Of a stretch of 64,000 nt of DNA, positions 48,091-61,239 are shown one piece after another. The notes beneath the pieces are model-generated. The model had not been told where the DNA came from. It saw only the letters and a list, made by a program, of their open reading frames with translations, and made no database searches. The DNA is taken from positions 70,331,618-70,395,617 of the forward strand of contig CM049317.1 in NCBI GenBank assembly GCA_026874595.1. The letters run 5' to 3'. The DNA is from Sipunculus nudus. Taxonomy: Eukaryota > Annelida > Sipuncula > Golfingiida > Sipunculidae. Position 1 is the first letter of the stretch. Each line of letters begins with the position of its first letter. A program made the position numbers and the translations under genes.

Positions 48091-48239
48091 GAGGGTTTTA
48101 TTTTTTACTGTTCTTTAGGTACATTTTAAGCTCGTAAATAACAATAATAACAGATTGTAATACTTTGACAATTTCACCTTTTCAAGGGGAAGACATTAAC
48201 CTAGTTTTGTTATAAACGTTATTTATTGTACATGAATTG

Positions 48240-48425
48240 TACAACTAGTTATAATAACTTAAATGAGGCACTCTCCATGGCTTGGATTGTGGCGTTCAGT
48301 AGTCTGTGGGGGTGGAGGACCCAGAGAAAACCACCCACCTTGGACAGGGCACTACAACCTGCTAATGTAGCTAATCCAGGGATCGAATCTGAGTGCCCAG
48401 CTTTCTGCTTTGCATCTTTGTAGTG
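48240..48425 (-). repeat. probable tRNA-derived SINE on the minus strand
   Basis: Read on the minus strand, GATTCGATCCC (48389-48379) resembles a B box and is followed by 'tgtccaaggtgggtggttttctctgggtcctcc', a body I associate with interspersed SINE-like repeats of molluscs and other marine invertebrates. The A-box end is not clear. The open frame on the + strand across it (48226-48423) is not a gene. Confidence 0.5.
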
Positions 48426-49399
48426 GTTCTCTTCAGTCAGCTTGGTTATGTAGTTTGTATTCAGTTGCTTCTGTCATATCCATTTCAGTTTTGCCTAGTC
48501 CAGTCCTAGTTTCATCTGTCTTTCTTGGTTGTACAAAGTTTAGAAAAAATATTCAATTAAACCCTTTAATAACATGTGTTGTGACATTTATGTGCGGGTT
48601 TTGCTAAGGACAGGTATTTTGATAGTGGAACAATTTCTTTAATGTACACTGTGATCGGTTAGTAAAGGATGTAGCACAAATATTTGGCCAATGACATATT
48701 TTTTTTCAAATTACTGAGACCTGGGGTTTTCCAAGTTCCTATAATACACAGAAATATATAATTTCTTTCATTACAGATCGTTTATGACTCTATCTGGTTC
48801 CCCCCCTTCAGTGGTAGGCAGTGTGCCCTTCTGTGCACAGGTTTGTCTATGCAAAGCTGTTATTATGACCCCTGATAATTTTAGTAAATATTTATACCAA
48901 GTACCAGTAACCATAGAAAAACATAAGATTCAGTGATACTGTGAACAAAATTTCTGTATATTACATACATTATAGTTTGGCGTCCTACTAACTTTGAAGG
49001 GTTCCAGAACACTTTGGACGTGATAACGTCACATTGGGTCACTAAAGCCCCTGGTGTAAGGGATAACTTGTTAAATGGGCAAAATATGAAGAATATAAAG
49101 TGATAAAGAAAATCATTAAATATAAATGTATAAATATCAAATAATGATATGAGGGGGATAATGATAACCTTTTATGACTGACTTATATATACTCTAGAAC
49201 TCTGGATTTTGTCTACTATTTTCTCTTGGTTTGTATATTTCTTTAATGTCATAATTATTATTCAAAAAGATAATGAAAAAATTGTGTGATATATGTGGAT
49301 AATGAAGAAAACAGCAAACTCTCTTGCATAAAATGTTCCTATCATGAAAATAAATTCTCAGGTATTAAATGTGTAGTTTTACTTTTAAATATGGCTTCT

Positions 49400-49800
49400 C
49401 ATTAAAATTAAGAGCTCACCTGTACCTTGGTGAATTTTATAAACATATAAAGTCCACCATTTCAGGGTAAAAAAATTCTGGCATGTGTGTGAACATGTTG
49501 TAGACAGGTGGTTAACATGACAGAGTCGGTCCTGGTAACCTGTGTTTGCTGGCTTTAATAGCTCAATTACTGGAAGCCCAAACTATTAATAGACAAGTAA
49601 GGTAACCTGGGCATACCAAGTCACGCCAGGTTTTTACCTGTGTGCTGTGACTCAGTGGTGGTTTTCAGTACACCTAAGCACCATATTTTGTCTTCCTAAG
49701 AAATCAGCCTCATGTTTATTTGAAAAGCACACCTTGTGCTGCGTAAAGAATTTAACAGGTAGTTATAAATGGAAAAACAGGTGGTGACAGAGGTCTCCTG
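49400..49800. promoter_or_regulatory. E2-box cluster in intron 3
   Basis: CACCTG at 49417 and CAGGTG at 49505, then TACCTG 49635, CAGGTA 49756 and CAGGTG 49778: five sites in about 370 bp, where well under one is expected. Several ACCTGG/AACCTG near-matches lie between. No ORF. Candidate ZEB/Snail-responsive element. Confidence 0.4.
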
Positions 49801-50014
49801 ACTTCAGCAGTTAATATAATGGGTGTAACAATATCCTAAAAAAAAAATATTGGTAGTTTTGTAAAATATTTCTATAGAGCAAAATGATTTAATTTTCTTT
49901 GACAAAGGTAGAATATTTGCTTTAAATTTGCTTTAAATCCAAACTTTACTCTTTACCTTTTATTTTTGGTATTGTGTAGTATTTTAGTGTTGTGATATGT
50001 ATCAAATCTTAGTT

Positions 50015-50290
50015 CTATAAAAAGGTAGTTCCATATTTGTCCATTGTAATGAGTATCTCCAAAGCCCTATATAATTCTGATCTCAGTCATGAAAAATAAT
50101 GCAGCCATCATCTTAAAATATCTTGCAGTCAAATCTGATTCTATATTTTAAAAGGAAAAGTACAAATTCAGTCATGATCTTTCAAAATAGGTGAAGTGTA
50201 ATATTTATAAAAAGCTTGTTCAGTTCCTTATTTAGATTATGGACAGTGTCTGTAAAAAGGTAATTCTATATTTGTCCATTGTAATGATTA
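50015..50290 (+). repeat. direct repeat of a 41-bp segment, 235 bp apart
   Basis: 50015-50055 and 50250-50290 share AAAAAGGTAGTTCCATATTT/AAAAAGGTAATTCTATATTT and then GTCCATTGTAATGA exactly; about 36 of 41 positions match. A local duplication or two ends of an unidentified insertion. Confidence 0.65.
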
Positions 50291-50780
50291 GCTAACAGAA
50301 AAAAAAATTGTTATATGACATGCCAGTGAAGCTTCTCCACAGAGAGAGGTCAATTATGGATAGACTATAAACTGCCACCACTGTCAGCAGTAACAGACCC
50401 ACGACATCTGGCTGCAAAGAATACCTGGCCGGGAGTGTCATAACCGGTGAAACACACCTAAAGACTAAATCAACTTGCATTTGCTCTTGTGACCGGTAAT
50501 ACATTATACACCCATGTATTTTCCTGTTTTTGTCCAGGCTTCAACCTTGGACAGTCTCCTATTTCATCATTATTGACAGTCTACAACTGACTGTCTGTCA
50601 TGCCGGTTATGGATTTTGCTGTCCTGGTTGCGGGCATATTTTCTAGAGCCAGGAGCAGCCAGTGTTATTTGGAGCTGTCTTGTCAATATTTGCGTCGTCT
50701 TCAGAAGACATCATCCAGCAATTATGATGTCATTTCACCGAGTCAGACTGTGTCACAATGTAACACTAAGAACAATGAAA
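50290..50780. promoter_or_regulatory. intronic island
   Basis: GC-richer block with CpGs and paired 'gaccggt'/'accggt' words near 50440 and 50490. The frames at 50292-50504 (-) and 50600-50834 (+) lack domains. Nothing further can be supported. Confidence 0.2.
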
Positions 50781-53388
50781 TGTAATTCTTACCTGTTTAA
50801 ATTTAATCGCTTTGTTACCTGTTTAATTCAGTGATAATCTCTTGGTTCTTGTTGAAACTAGAAGCATTAAGCCTTACAGGCATTATATGAAATGTCAATT
50901 TTAGCACCTCCCACCGACTAATATTGAGCAGATGAACATCTTCTGTACAGGTTTTATAATTGGATGGCCATTTTCTTATGTCTCTAACTTTACTGCAGTC
51001 ACTTTGTTCAATTCTAATGTTCCATCATTAATTAACAGCTAATTTACAATTAGCTGTGTAGTGATATTGAGTCTGCATATGTTTCTTATCTGTAAACTCA
51101 TTATCAGTTTATGCTTTTGGTGATATCTTTTGAGCTGAGTGAAATAGGTATGGATGGACTTTCTGGCCTATATTAACCCTATTATACAAAACATGTAAAC
51201 AAATGTAAAAATGAACATAAGTATATTTTAAGTTTCAGTGTACATTGCATTGAAAAGAATTACTCATGAGCTGGAGAAAATTGACAAAAGATTCTAGAGT
51301 TCACCTCTTTTTGGAGTTTTTTCAGTAAATCATAATCAATTTATCACTTGATGAATATTGAAGGCTCTGTTAGATATCAGTACCATAAAAATAATCCATA
51401 AAATATTTTACATATTACAGTCACAAAAAACTTGTACCAAAAACATACTTTTATATTCTCATTGCTCAGAAATATTCAGTAAAGACATTTAAATTCTGTT
51501 AGGGTAAATTTAAAGAAAATTTAATGCTGTTACAAAACATACAGCCCCACTCTTGGTTTTATCCTCGATTATTTCATAGAGATGTAACCATGTAACATTA
51601 ACAACTTCTGTTAAAAACTGATTCCTTCACATTCATTAAGAAAATGAAATTTGTTACAATGAAATTTAAAATATATTAATAAAACATGTCATAATTTTAT
51701 TGGTGTATGATTACTGGAGCCAGCTGATAACACGATGAATAGCCATGACTTCCTTGTTGAGCCAACAAAAGTTGAAATAACAGGTTGATTTAGATGTGCC
51801 CAACATGAGACACGTGTTTCAGCCACAGGGGGAAGCTACATGGACCAGGTAGTAGTCCGGCCCCTAGAACAGGATATATAGCTGCTGTTATAGACATAGA
51901 TTATTGTAATTAGAGCTTAGTGTGGCAGGTGCCCCTTCCTCATCAGGATGTGATGCTGTATGTTATACTAATGACTAATGTCTACATGGTCAGCAGCTGA
52001 ATCATTGTATGTGTCAGCCTGTGCCTGGCTGTTGCAGTTTCAGTGTTTGAAAGTCCAGAATGATGTGAAGATATTACATACAATGAAAAATGTTCACCTG
52101 ATGTGTTTGATTGCATCCTGAATGGTGTCAATAACTGAGCAAGGTGCTCTATTTATAGACTGGTTATCAGCAGAAAATGTCACACTGATAGGCTGTACCC
52201 TTACAAATCATTAAAGAAAACATAAAAAAGGGCCAAGTGTAAACATTTATATAATAATACTTCTGTTTTATCCCTTTAATTAGTCTGATATGTAAAGGGT
52301 GTCTCAGGAACTCACACATAGAGTCATAAAGTGCATATGTAGCTGTTATTTTATGACATTTCCAGCTCTTCCCTCTTTTGCTGGTATTTCAGCCTTAGAT
52401 TTTACTAAGTTGTGTAACTTGCAAACCCTGTCATCATTGTCACTATACCCCTTGTCGTTTCCACCATAATTAACCTGTTACTGTTAAGACCTGACATGTA
52501 AACTTTGTGTCAAACCTACCCATCTGGATATTCAAGGAATATAACTAGGTATGTTGTATAACAGTCATGTATTGTGGACAGTTATTGGTTTTCACCTTTA
52601 TTTACCTGGCTACCCCTTCACTGTGTACTGATCATGCCAGACTGCCAGTGTAGGATGGATACTGTGGACATTCCAGGAATTTGGTTTACATGTATACAGA
52701 TGATAGTTGTAGCAGACATTACTCAAGTGGGCCCACACACGTTAGGTATCCAGTCCTGGTACAGCCATGCCTGTACTTAACATTACAGGTCTGCATTCTG
52801 TGGCCACAGCCCTGATTACAGGTACACAGGCTAGGTTAATGGACTTGTAGCCTGCAACAGCAGTGAAAGATAGCAGCCAGCTGGACCAGGACTGATAGTC
52901 AAGACCCCACTTGAAAGGGGCCATTGGATATCCCTGGTCACTGCAGGAATGTTAACTGTCTAGGTAATATCAGGTTTAAAAGGTATGAAGCCTCATCTGT
53001 GATGTATCACCACTCTTAATCGTCTGCTGATGAAGGTATAGAAGTGGAAAACCAGCATCTTCAGTTCTTCGGGTTCAGGGCCATTCTGAAGAACCTTGGA
53101 CTTGATATTTGATATCTTTGTTTCTCAGTATTGGTGAGGTTTTAAAGGTAAATCTGCACTGAACATACATTTTTCATTCAGCCCATTGTTACAGCTAGTG
53201 TGCAAGGTGTAAAGGAGAATTCTTTATTTATTGTCCTAAATTTGCTCAGTAGTAGAACTTGTTAGAAATTGTTTCTCTCCTGTTTAACACTTAATATCAT
53301 TGATGCCTTGTGAGGTTTCTTGAATAAGAAATTACGTAAAATTGCTTTGTCTATATATAGATAGTGTCTGCACAGACATGTTGTGTCA

Positions 53389-53533
53389 GTGTATAGGTAC
53401 AATGTCTATTTGGAGTTACTGTGTGTATGTACAGGTATTGTATCCATCTAAGGGTCTCTGTATAGGTGCTTTGTCTATGTGTAGGTGCTCTGTCTATCTT
53501 TTGGTGATTTGTCAATCTGTAGGTGTTATGTCT
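53389..53533 (+). repeat. 19-bp minisatellite, about 7-8 degenerate units
   Basis: Units such as GTATAGGTGCTTTGTCTAT, GTGTAGGTGCTCTGTCTAT, CTTTTGGTGATTTGTCAAT and CTGTAGGTGTTATGTCTTT follow each other in a 19-bp register; one earlier unit is shortened to 12 bp. The open frames across it on both strands (53342-53608 +, 53351-53542 -) are artefacts. The AGGTG core matches half of an E2-box but lacks the CA. Confidence 0.8.
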
Positions 53534-53749
53534 TTGAAACATGCAGTTTTGATGATTTTACTGAGTGTTCACGATAGAAAACTGTCTGTAAATTCAGCAG
53601 TGTTGTAATTGTTCATTTGTTTTCCCCTTTTTTTAAATTTATTGTAAATAGAAAAATTTGAGAGAAAAAAAAATTTGGCTCCTTTGATGAGTTTGTATGA
53701 GGATGGTTTATTACTTCAAGGAAATAGCGTTAGGTAAAAATTGAAATCA

Positions 53750-54240
53750 GGTGGTCCTTCCAAGCTCAGGGGAGACAGTCATACAGTGCAGTCAGTCTTG
53801 TCACGTAAACAGCGGCAGGGATCAGATTGAGGCTGCGTGTAATGAGAGTGAGGCAGGTAGAATATCATCAAGCTGGCAAATATCCACTACTATCACCCCT
53901 CCCCAGCCAAGCAGTCACTGATGCAATCATAGCCCCATGCACAGAGCTACCTCACTACTGGCCTGTCTCTCAGGGGAGGGGGCTGCACTAATTACCAAAC
54001 ATCCATTTGTGTTTATCTCTTGTGTGACCACTCCATCTAATCACAAAGCTCTGTTTATAAATAGGACCTGCCATCTGTCAGTCAGGGGTCCCCCAGCTCT
54101 GCCACAAAAGTGAGATTAGTTTTACACCAACAAGGCCCACCTTCTCTCTCTGCTGCCCAGTTTGTACACTATCTCACAAACAGTAGCAGGTGGGACAGTT
54201 TATAGTGTGGCTGCCTCTCACATGTGTCAGGTAACCAGTC
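53750..54240. promoter_or_regulatory. GC-richer intronic island
   Basis: Contains GCAGGTAGAATATC near 53855, GCAGGTGGG near 54187 and GTCAGGTAACC near 54228, within pyrimidine-rich GC-richer sequence. No exon or family-like frame. Confidence 0.25.
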
Positions 54241-54989
54241 TGTTTTTGTTGGTTTTTGGTAATAACCAGTCTATTTTTTTTCTAAATAAATTGTAACAAT
54301 GAGGGGTCTTGTTTATCTTCTATCCGGACACACTTCAGTAACTGAAAATGTCTGGTTCTCAACATCAAATAAAATCTGAAAAGAGAAAACAGTGAATGTT
54401 TAAAAATATACCTGAAGCTCAGAGCTTAACTCTCATGCATAACTACCATGATGTCAGGGTTATTCTTATATCTATGCTGGCAAAAGCTGAAAGCCAACAG
54501 ACTCACAGAATAAGCATTCTTTTAATCTGGAGATTAATTTAACTGGCAGTAATAGCTTCAGGTCATAGCATAAATGTTTATAAAAAAAGTATTAAGTAAT
54601 GAGGCCATGTTTTGGATAAGGAATAAGGATAAAAAGGACAATTAAATAGTTATCATGATCTTCTCATTGATGGATGCAAGAGTTATTCAGGTGACATAAA
54701 TTATAATTCCTCACAGTCTGTTCAAGGAAGAATAACATGTGGCTGTTTATCAAGTTTTGCTTTCTCATTTAGCTTTCCTGCAGTAGTGTGAACCAGAAAA
54801 TTACTTAGAAAAGGAATTGACAAACAAAACAAAATGTTTCAAATCTGTAATTATATACATTTATATTACAATGAACTCTGACAGATCAATACTTTAGTGA
54901 GCAGCCACCACCTAAAGCTGATGAGACCATAACTTTGTCTTTACCTGAAGCAATTATTAGAAAATGTTTAACATTAACACACTGATTGT

Positions 54990-55830
54990 GACTGAAGATG
55001 TATGCGGCAGGTTGATAAGTGCGTACATTTGTTCTCACACTGCCAGAGGGCATTTTGCTGTTCTACTCCTACTGTTACAATCTTTCCAGCAGGCATGACC
55101 TTTTCAGCCATATCCATTTTTGACTTCACAGTCACCGGAGAAAGTAATAGATTTCAGGTGTATGTCAACCTAAGGGGTATATTTGTTTAGCAGGTGTCTA
55201 CAAGGGTATAGCTGGAGGCATTGACCTGTGACCTTTGGAGGGATTTCTCATTACCCTACCCCCTGAGGACCTTGGGATGCCTCCTGACCTCTGACAGGGG
55301 GGGTGCTGGGTGTGTACCCAGATGGGAATGGTTATCTGGTAAGGGGTGGTGTTGCCTGGGGGTGGGGTAGGGGGTGAAATTGTGATGAGCATCAGGGACA
55401 GTGTATTATATAACAGGACTGCTAGTTGTCATCCCACCTGGCTAGGCTCATGTTACTTATCTACCCCTGTAATTAGCTTTAATCATAGAACCAGCCTCCC
55501 TTGTAGTGTGGTAGGACCCCCTGCCTGTCTGGGGAGTCACATCAAACATGCAGTCAGTCATTACCTGTTGGGCTCCACAGTCCAAAATAAGCAGGTGTAC
55601 AAACTAATGGCCCCAGCAGAAAGTGGCCACATCAAATGCGGTGTTAGAAAAAAAGGACAATTTCCATTTAACAACAGTCACTGGTGATGCATGGGTTAAT
55701 TGGGACCAGGCCCAGGTAGCGTTCCTTTTGTTACAAAGGGATGAACGGATTATGATGAAAATGAAACACTATCAGTGAGAAGTTCAGAGATGTATGCATT
55801 ATTATCCATCAGGTGTGTGATGATAGTGAC
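54990..55830. promoter_or_regulatory. E2-box cluster and G-rich island in intron 3
   Basis: CAGGTG/CACCTG starts at 55155, 55191, 55435, 55592 and 55810, with TACCTG at 55562 and CAGGTA at 55713: seven in about 660 bp. A G-rich stretch at 55358-55376 (GGGGGTGGGGTAGGGGG) could form a G-quadruplex with neighbouring G-runs. The + frame at 55346-55687 (113 codons) has no domain or splice-site support. Confidence 0.35.
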
Positions 55831-56999
55831 TTAAATAAAATTGTAAATTAAAACCCTCTGCTGGTAAGACCCAAAGAAGGCAAAATCCAAATGTCTATAT
55901 AGTATAGAGTTATTATTTGTTTGTTTTTTTTTAAATTTTCATTTAATTTAAAGATTGTTTTATAAAACATTATGATTCTGACAAATGATAATTAGTCAGA
56001 GCTGTTATTCACACAAACACAGTCGTTTGATATTTTTATTTAACTTGTTTATTTGCAAAGACTCATCTGTGCATCTAATTTTACTGGAAACCCTGACTGA
56101 CAAGCTGTATTTCATTACAGCTTAATCATTAAATAAAATTTCCACAAATACATTGTATTAAGTCCATGGTATTTTGGTGAAGGGAACATTCTTTTTGCTT
56201 CCTGTTGGGGAGGTGTGCACTGGAAAGTTTTTACTGTAGCCAGTTGAAATTCCTTTCAAGGTTTTGATAACTTTGTATATAGAACCTAAATTTTAAACTT
56301 TATTGACCATGTTATCTGCTTGGTTGCCTGTGAGAAGGAATCATGCTTGAGCTCTCCCTCAGCTAGCACAGATATTGTTTTTGTGATACTAAAAAAGGAA
56401 ATGCAGATAAAATCAGCTTGATATATCTGACTGACTTGTGACTTTTTACTTGTGTTTATTGTATCATATGATTTCATGATAGATAAGCATTATATTTTTC
56501 TTGTGTGATAACCAGAGAGATTGCACTTCTCACACTTAGTGACCAGGTCATACAGAAGGGGACAAGGCATGATACATAAAAAATGGTAACGGTCACCTTG
56601 GAAACCTGTAAGTTTTGATGCAGCAGGAGAAGTAGACATGCATTTCATAATAATTTTATCTCTAATCAAAAATACTTTTTTACATTTACATATATGCTTT
56701 TCTGTCTCTGGACTTTTAATCTGATAAATGTCTTCCAAATTACTGATGTAAAATTTGAGTCATGTTGTTTTTGAAAGTTTAAATACATCCTGATGAACCT
56801 TAATGGAATATTTTTTCTTTACACACATTCATTCTTTTCTTCAAATTGATAGATCTGTGGTGGCAGCAAAGTCCAAGCTGAAAGCTAAAATGTTTTAAGT
56901 TAACGTGTCTTAATGATTAGATTAGGGAGATAGATTCAGTTATGTGTCTCTCTGACCTATGTAGCAAGAATTCAGGTGGATAAATGATAAACATTAAGA

Positions 57000-57660
57000 T
57001 CCGTGTCCTTAGGAGGCTCCACGACTCCGCCAGCGGTCCTTATTTGCACAGTGTCGCTCTGGATGGCAAGACCAATACAGATTTGTCATGAGTCGGGCAT
57101 CTCACTGTAACAAGTCTGAGAACCAGAGTATGATGGGTTATGTTTAAGTGTATGCACAACCAAATAGCCATCTCGTGTCATGAGTTAGTCACATTGAACA
57201 CGGATGTTAGTACCAGGAAAGACTCGTGACTGGGGCACCCGGCGGAGACCAAAAGCTAATTTACCCAGAGAGGGGGTACCTGGGATGGCGACCAGAAGCC
57301 ATTCATTTTCATGGAGTTGGTATTACTTAAGAGAGTGCTCTGGTCCCTTAAGGTGAAGGGCTCCGTACGTGTCACGCACACGGGACTGTGATCGATCCTT
57401 CTTATTAGAGAGAGGATAAACAACGTGGGACAGTTAATTCAGTAAGAGAAGCTGATTAAGGTTCAGATGGTTCGCATCACACCTGGCACTGCAAAAGAAT
57501 GTTGTCACTCGTTAATGACCACTCCAGCTGTCCTGTTTTATATACTACCTCGGAGGTCCCCGCTGGTCTTGGAGTAAAAAATACCAAGCCCATAAATAAA
57601 CATGAGTCAATAATGTTTAATAAATATAGGACCCAGAATGACAATGGAGAATGATAAAAA
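57000..57660. promoter_or_regulatory. intronic island, candidate enhancer
   Basis: CpG-retaining block (CACGACTCCGCCAGCGG near 57020, CACCCGGCGGAG near 57236, CCGTACGTGTCACGCACACGGG near 57362) with TAAT and CATGAGT words. No coding frame beyond short overlaps on opposite strands. Candidate regulatory DNA from composition only. Confidence 0.3.
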
Positions 57661-58239
57661 TGTTGCATTCACTTAAATTATTCAAAGTGCTCTCTCTGAT
57701 TATTATGATACTTTATTTTGATCTTAATTATTATTTTAACCAATTTATTTCAGTATTTTATCAATTATATATATTATTCGAGTGTTTTCTATTTATGTCA
57801 CATTGATAGACATTTATGTCTATCTACAGATGTCCTGTTAAATTGAGGCCAGATAATTATATTGTATGTATCATACATGAGGATTACCTTGACATGCAGT
57901 TAAATTTGAATTTTAGAATAATTACAAGATCATATTTATTTGCAATCAGTCAAACTTTTATCAGATAAAAAATACATGTATGCTAAAAACTATAATCTGA
58001 TAATAAATACATTCTGCACATTTTGGAGCTGGATAAATAAGAAAAATTTTGTTTGAAAATTGTTTTTGAAAAACAAGAAAAATCAAAAACTCAGTTTTTG
58101 AATCCCTTGAATTTTCCTTTTGATACATCAAAGATTTCTCAATGTATTTGAATAACAATTACATTGTGTATGGTATACATCATGGATGACATAAAATACA
58201 TTGCAACAAAAAGAAACAGGAATTCAAGTAGATGCTAAA

Positions 58240-58740
58240 TTTAAATATTAACGTTTGTACAATCTGTGCGTCTAGAGCTGGGCTTGTTCAAACAGATGTC
58301 GTTCCTTATGTCATGGGGTATGTAAGGTAGTCCGCGCGTAGAGAATATAACGAGACATTCTAGGGTTATTACCTGGGTGTGACAGCCCTGAGGAAACTGG
58401 AACAAGAGAAAATTGAGTATGACGGGAGTATAGGATGTAACATACACGCGTTCGCCCCAGGTGAGGCCACGGTTGACTTGTGCTTAACTGTGTTACGTTC
58501 AGGTGACGTGTTAATTGTGTCGGGGTGTCATATGGGGTGTAGCGGGTGTGTATAGGGGCCCCAGGTTTCTTCCCCAGGTTGATGAGTTATGCAAGGTAAA
58601 GCAAAGCAGCCTTGTGAACTTCCTGTGCAATTAATACTGTTCTTTTATGAACACATGGTCTACCTGGTATAAGTTTAAAATCCTGAGTTCATTCCGGGTC
58701 ACCCAGTCACGACATGTTACAATCAGTGAAAGCCGAATTA
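58240..58740. promoter_or_regulatory. intronic island, candidate enhancer
   Basis: CpG-rich words (GTCCGCGCGTAG near 58331, ACACGCGTTCGCCC near 58443) lie alongside TACCTGGGTG, CCCAGGTGAGG and TTCAGGTGACGTG. The last joins an E2-box to an ACGT core. The minus frame at 58241-58447 has no recognised domain. Confidence 0.3.
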
Positions 58741-60059
58741 TTAAATACTGGAAGCTTCTTTAAACAGACATACCTGGTCATATAAATAAATTACCCCAAA
58801 TGAAATGTCTTATCATTAGCAGTAATAATTAAGAAAATAACTAATAAATAATGTATTTAGCTAATTGCATTTCCATCATCATATATATTCACTCTAGTAA
58901 AAAAGCCAAGTGAAAAGTACTTTTGTACCTTTTACAGGTGATCTAATTTTGAGGTATCATTTGATAATGCAAGTCAGAAATACTGGCTGCTGTCCTCAGT
59001 GCAATTTTTGAGAATCCACTCCAGAATGTGGCTTTGGTTTTCTTTAGCTATATTGTATGTTAAGCAAGCTGAAGAAAAATGCTATGAAAACCACAAAGCC
59101 ATATTAACAGGAGCAATAATAGCAGATGAATTACGACTAAATGCAGGGATTGTGTAACATAATTACATGGCAAGAAACCTTCCCACTGAGTCTTGTCCCC
59201 TTTGTAAAGTTGATTGAATATATTACAGGATTAATCATACTACAAAGAAGGGAATTCTCAGGAATATTTGGTATTTATTTGGCACAGTTGGTTTCACAAT
59301 GTTCTGTGGCAAAACTGCATGTTCAGGTCATATAAAACCCACTGCTCTGTTGTCGTGGGAGACACAAAGTATTTATTGGAAGACATGTTCAACGTATGGC
59401 CCAGTGTTTTATTCATAGTTTCTCAAAGTCTTTTAGACCAATATATCTCATGGTATATGAGGAATCACCTACATTTTTAAGACACCAGTACAAGATGAAA
59501 GAGCTCTTCCATGTCAAATATATGAAATTTTTACAGTATGTATATATGTGAAATGGTAATATTGATAGAAATCATAAGATTTTCATTTATTTTCCTAAAT
59601 GTGGAAAATCAACTTTGGTTCCTCCTAAAATTCTCTTGTTTTTAGCAAAAGAAGGTTCAGTCAGATGCTTCCTGCTGAATTGTGATACCAGTAAATATAG
59701 TGTTACAGTTGTTTTAGTTGATCTGGATGTTAACTAGTGCAGTTTTATTTAAACAAATGATAACTAATCATTCTGGTGAAAGGGAACATTTCACTTAGTA
59801 GGTTAAGAATAAAATTCTGATAAAGATACATAAAACGGGAGGGAAAAATGTATTATTTCAGTTACCAACACAAATTTTATCATGAGGCCGAAATTTTCAT
59901 TTTTAAAGGTGTAAATAATATGAGAAAGTGAGATGACAGATTAAGTGTAAAGATGATTGGTTGTGGTGTAGTCATGTAGATTGCTTTTCAGAAAGAAAGG
60001 GTGTTTAGATGAAGTTTCATGTTAATTTTGTAGGATTAATTGCATAGTCCTAGATAACT

Positions 60060-60240
60060 TGGGGAGAATGGATGGGAAAGATCAAACATCATGTCATTTG
60101 CATAATTTAATGAGGAGTATGCAAATGAGCTCTGGGAGAGAAAGGTCCTGAGGTGCTCTTGGTCAAGACTGGTTCCCACTAATTACACCATAGAACTGGG
60201 TACCAGCTGTATTCTCTGACATTTAATCAACCTATAAATT
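60060..60240. promoter_or_regulatory. inverted pair of POU octamers
   Basis: TCATTTGCAT at 60094-60103 and ATGCAAATGA at 60119-60128 form a perfect 10-bp inverted repeat with a 15-bp spacer containing AATTTAATGA. Each arm contains the complete octamer ATTTGCAT/ATGCAAAT bound by POU (Oct) factors. Candidate enhancer core in ZEB intron 3. Confidence 0.45.
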
Positions 60241-61239
60241 TGTTCTCTTGTCAAGTTTATTCAGGAGGTGCAACTGTCCTGCGTAACAGAGCTGTGTATG
60301 TAGCGCTTAAACTATTGGTGGGGGGTGGGGGGGACAAACATCATACAGAAAGATGGGAAACAAAGAGAATCCAACGAGATAAAGCGTCACAAGTCGAATA
60401 TTTTTTTTTTTATTCGCACCAGGGTGAGGGCCAGGTTTAATGCAGTGGGGGTAAACTTAACATGTCATGGCATTTGTGAAGATCCGTCATAGAACAAAGG
60501 AGGGCTGGGATAGTATTGATTATGAAATTGCTGCAGTGTGCTGTCTGAAAGTTGACATGTGTCAGCCCGAGACACCTGAGTCTTGCTATTGATATTCATT
60601 GGTTTGTGATGCCCACTAGATTGTCCTGGATCACATCGACACCGCACCGTTTCATGTGCCTGCTTTCTCTGGCAGTTTATCAGGTCCTCTTTGATTCTTA
60701 CATCCAAAATTTCATCCTTGCCCCGAGAGGATAAAATAGAAATTCCCACAATAAAGCTTAGGTTTCATGCCAGTTTTGTGAGGTGAATTTGGGATGCACA
60801 AACATTTCACCGGTAATGTGATTGGACTATCAGGGTTACTAGGGAACTTGGATGAAGTAGTCTCATAGCGAGGTGTGGGTGCTTTCCGTTTCGCAATTTA
60901 TTTGAATTCATTTTAAAGCAAGAGTACTGGTCCTTTGATCAATGAATGTGAGGTCCAGCCAGTTGATTAGAAAACGGAATTAAATGCTGTATAAACATCT
61001 TATGGAGTCCTTATTTTACATAAGAGAGATCTAAAGAACCCTGTCCCCTTTTTTGTCAGTTGTCAAATTTCATTTCTCATTAAGCACTAACTGATATCCC
61101 TTGCTTCAGGCTTTGATGTTTTCCAGTTTAACACAAATGAAGACGACATTCATTTTATGTTGTTTTTTTTTTTTTTTGTTATTTTATAAATATAAGTTTA
61201 TCCATGACAGCAGTGTTGATTAAGGACAAATATAGATTT

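Noticed and set aside
55346-55687. 113-codon + frame in intron 3
   Set aside because: GC-rich island containing G-runs and E2-box words; not in a frame or splice context that joins ZEB and no domain.
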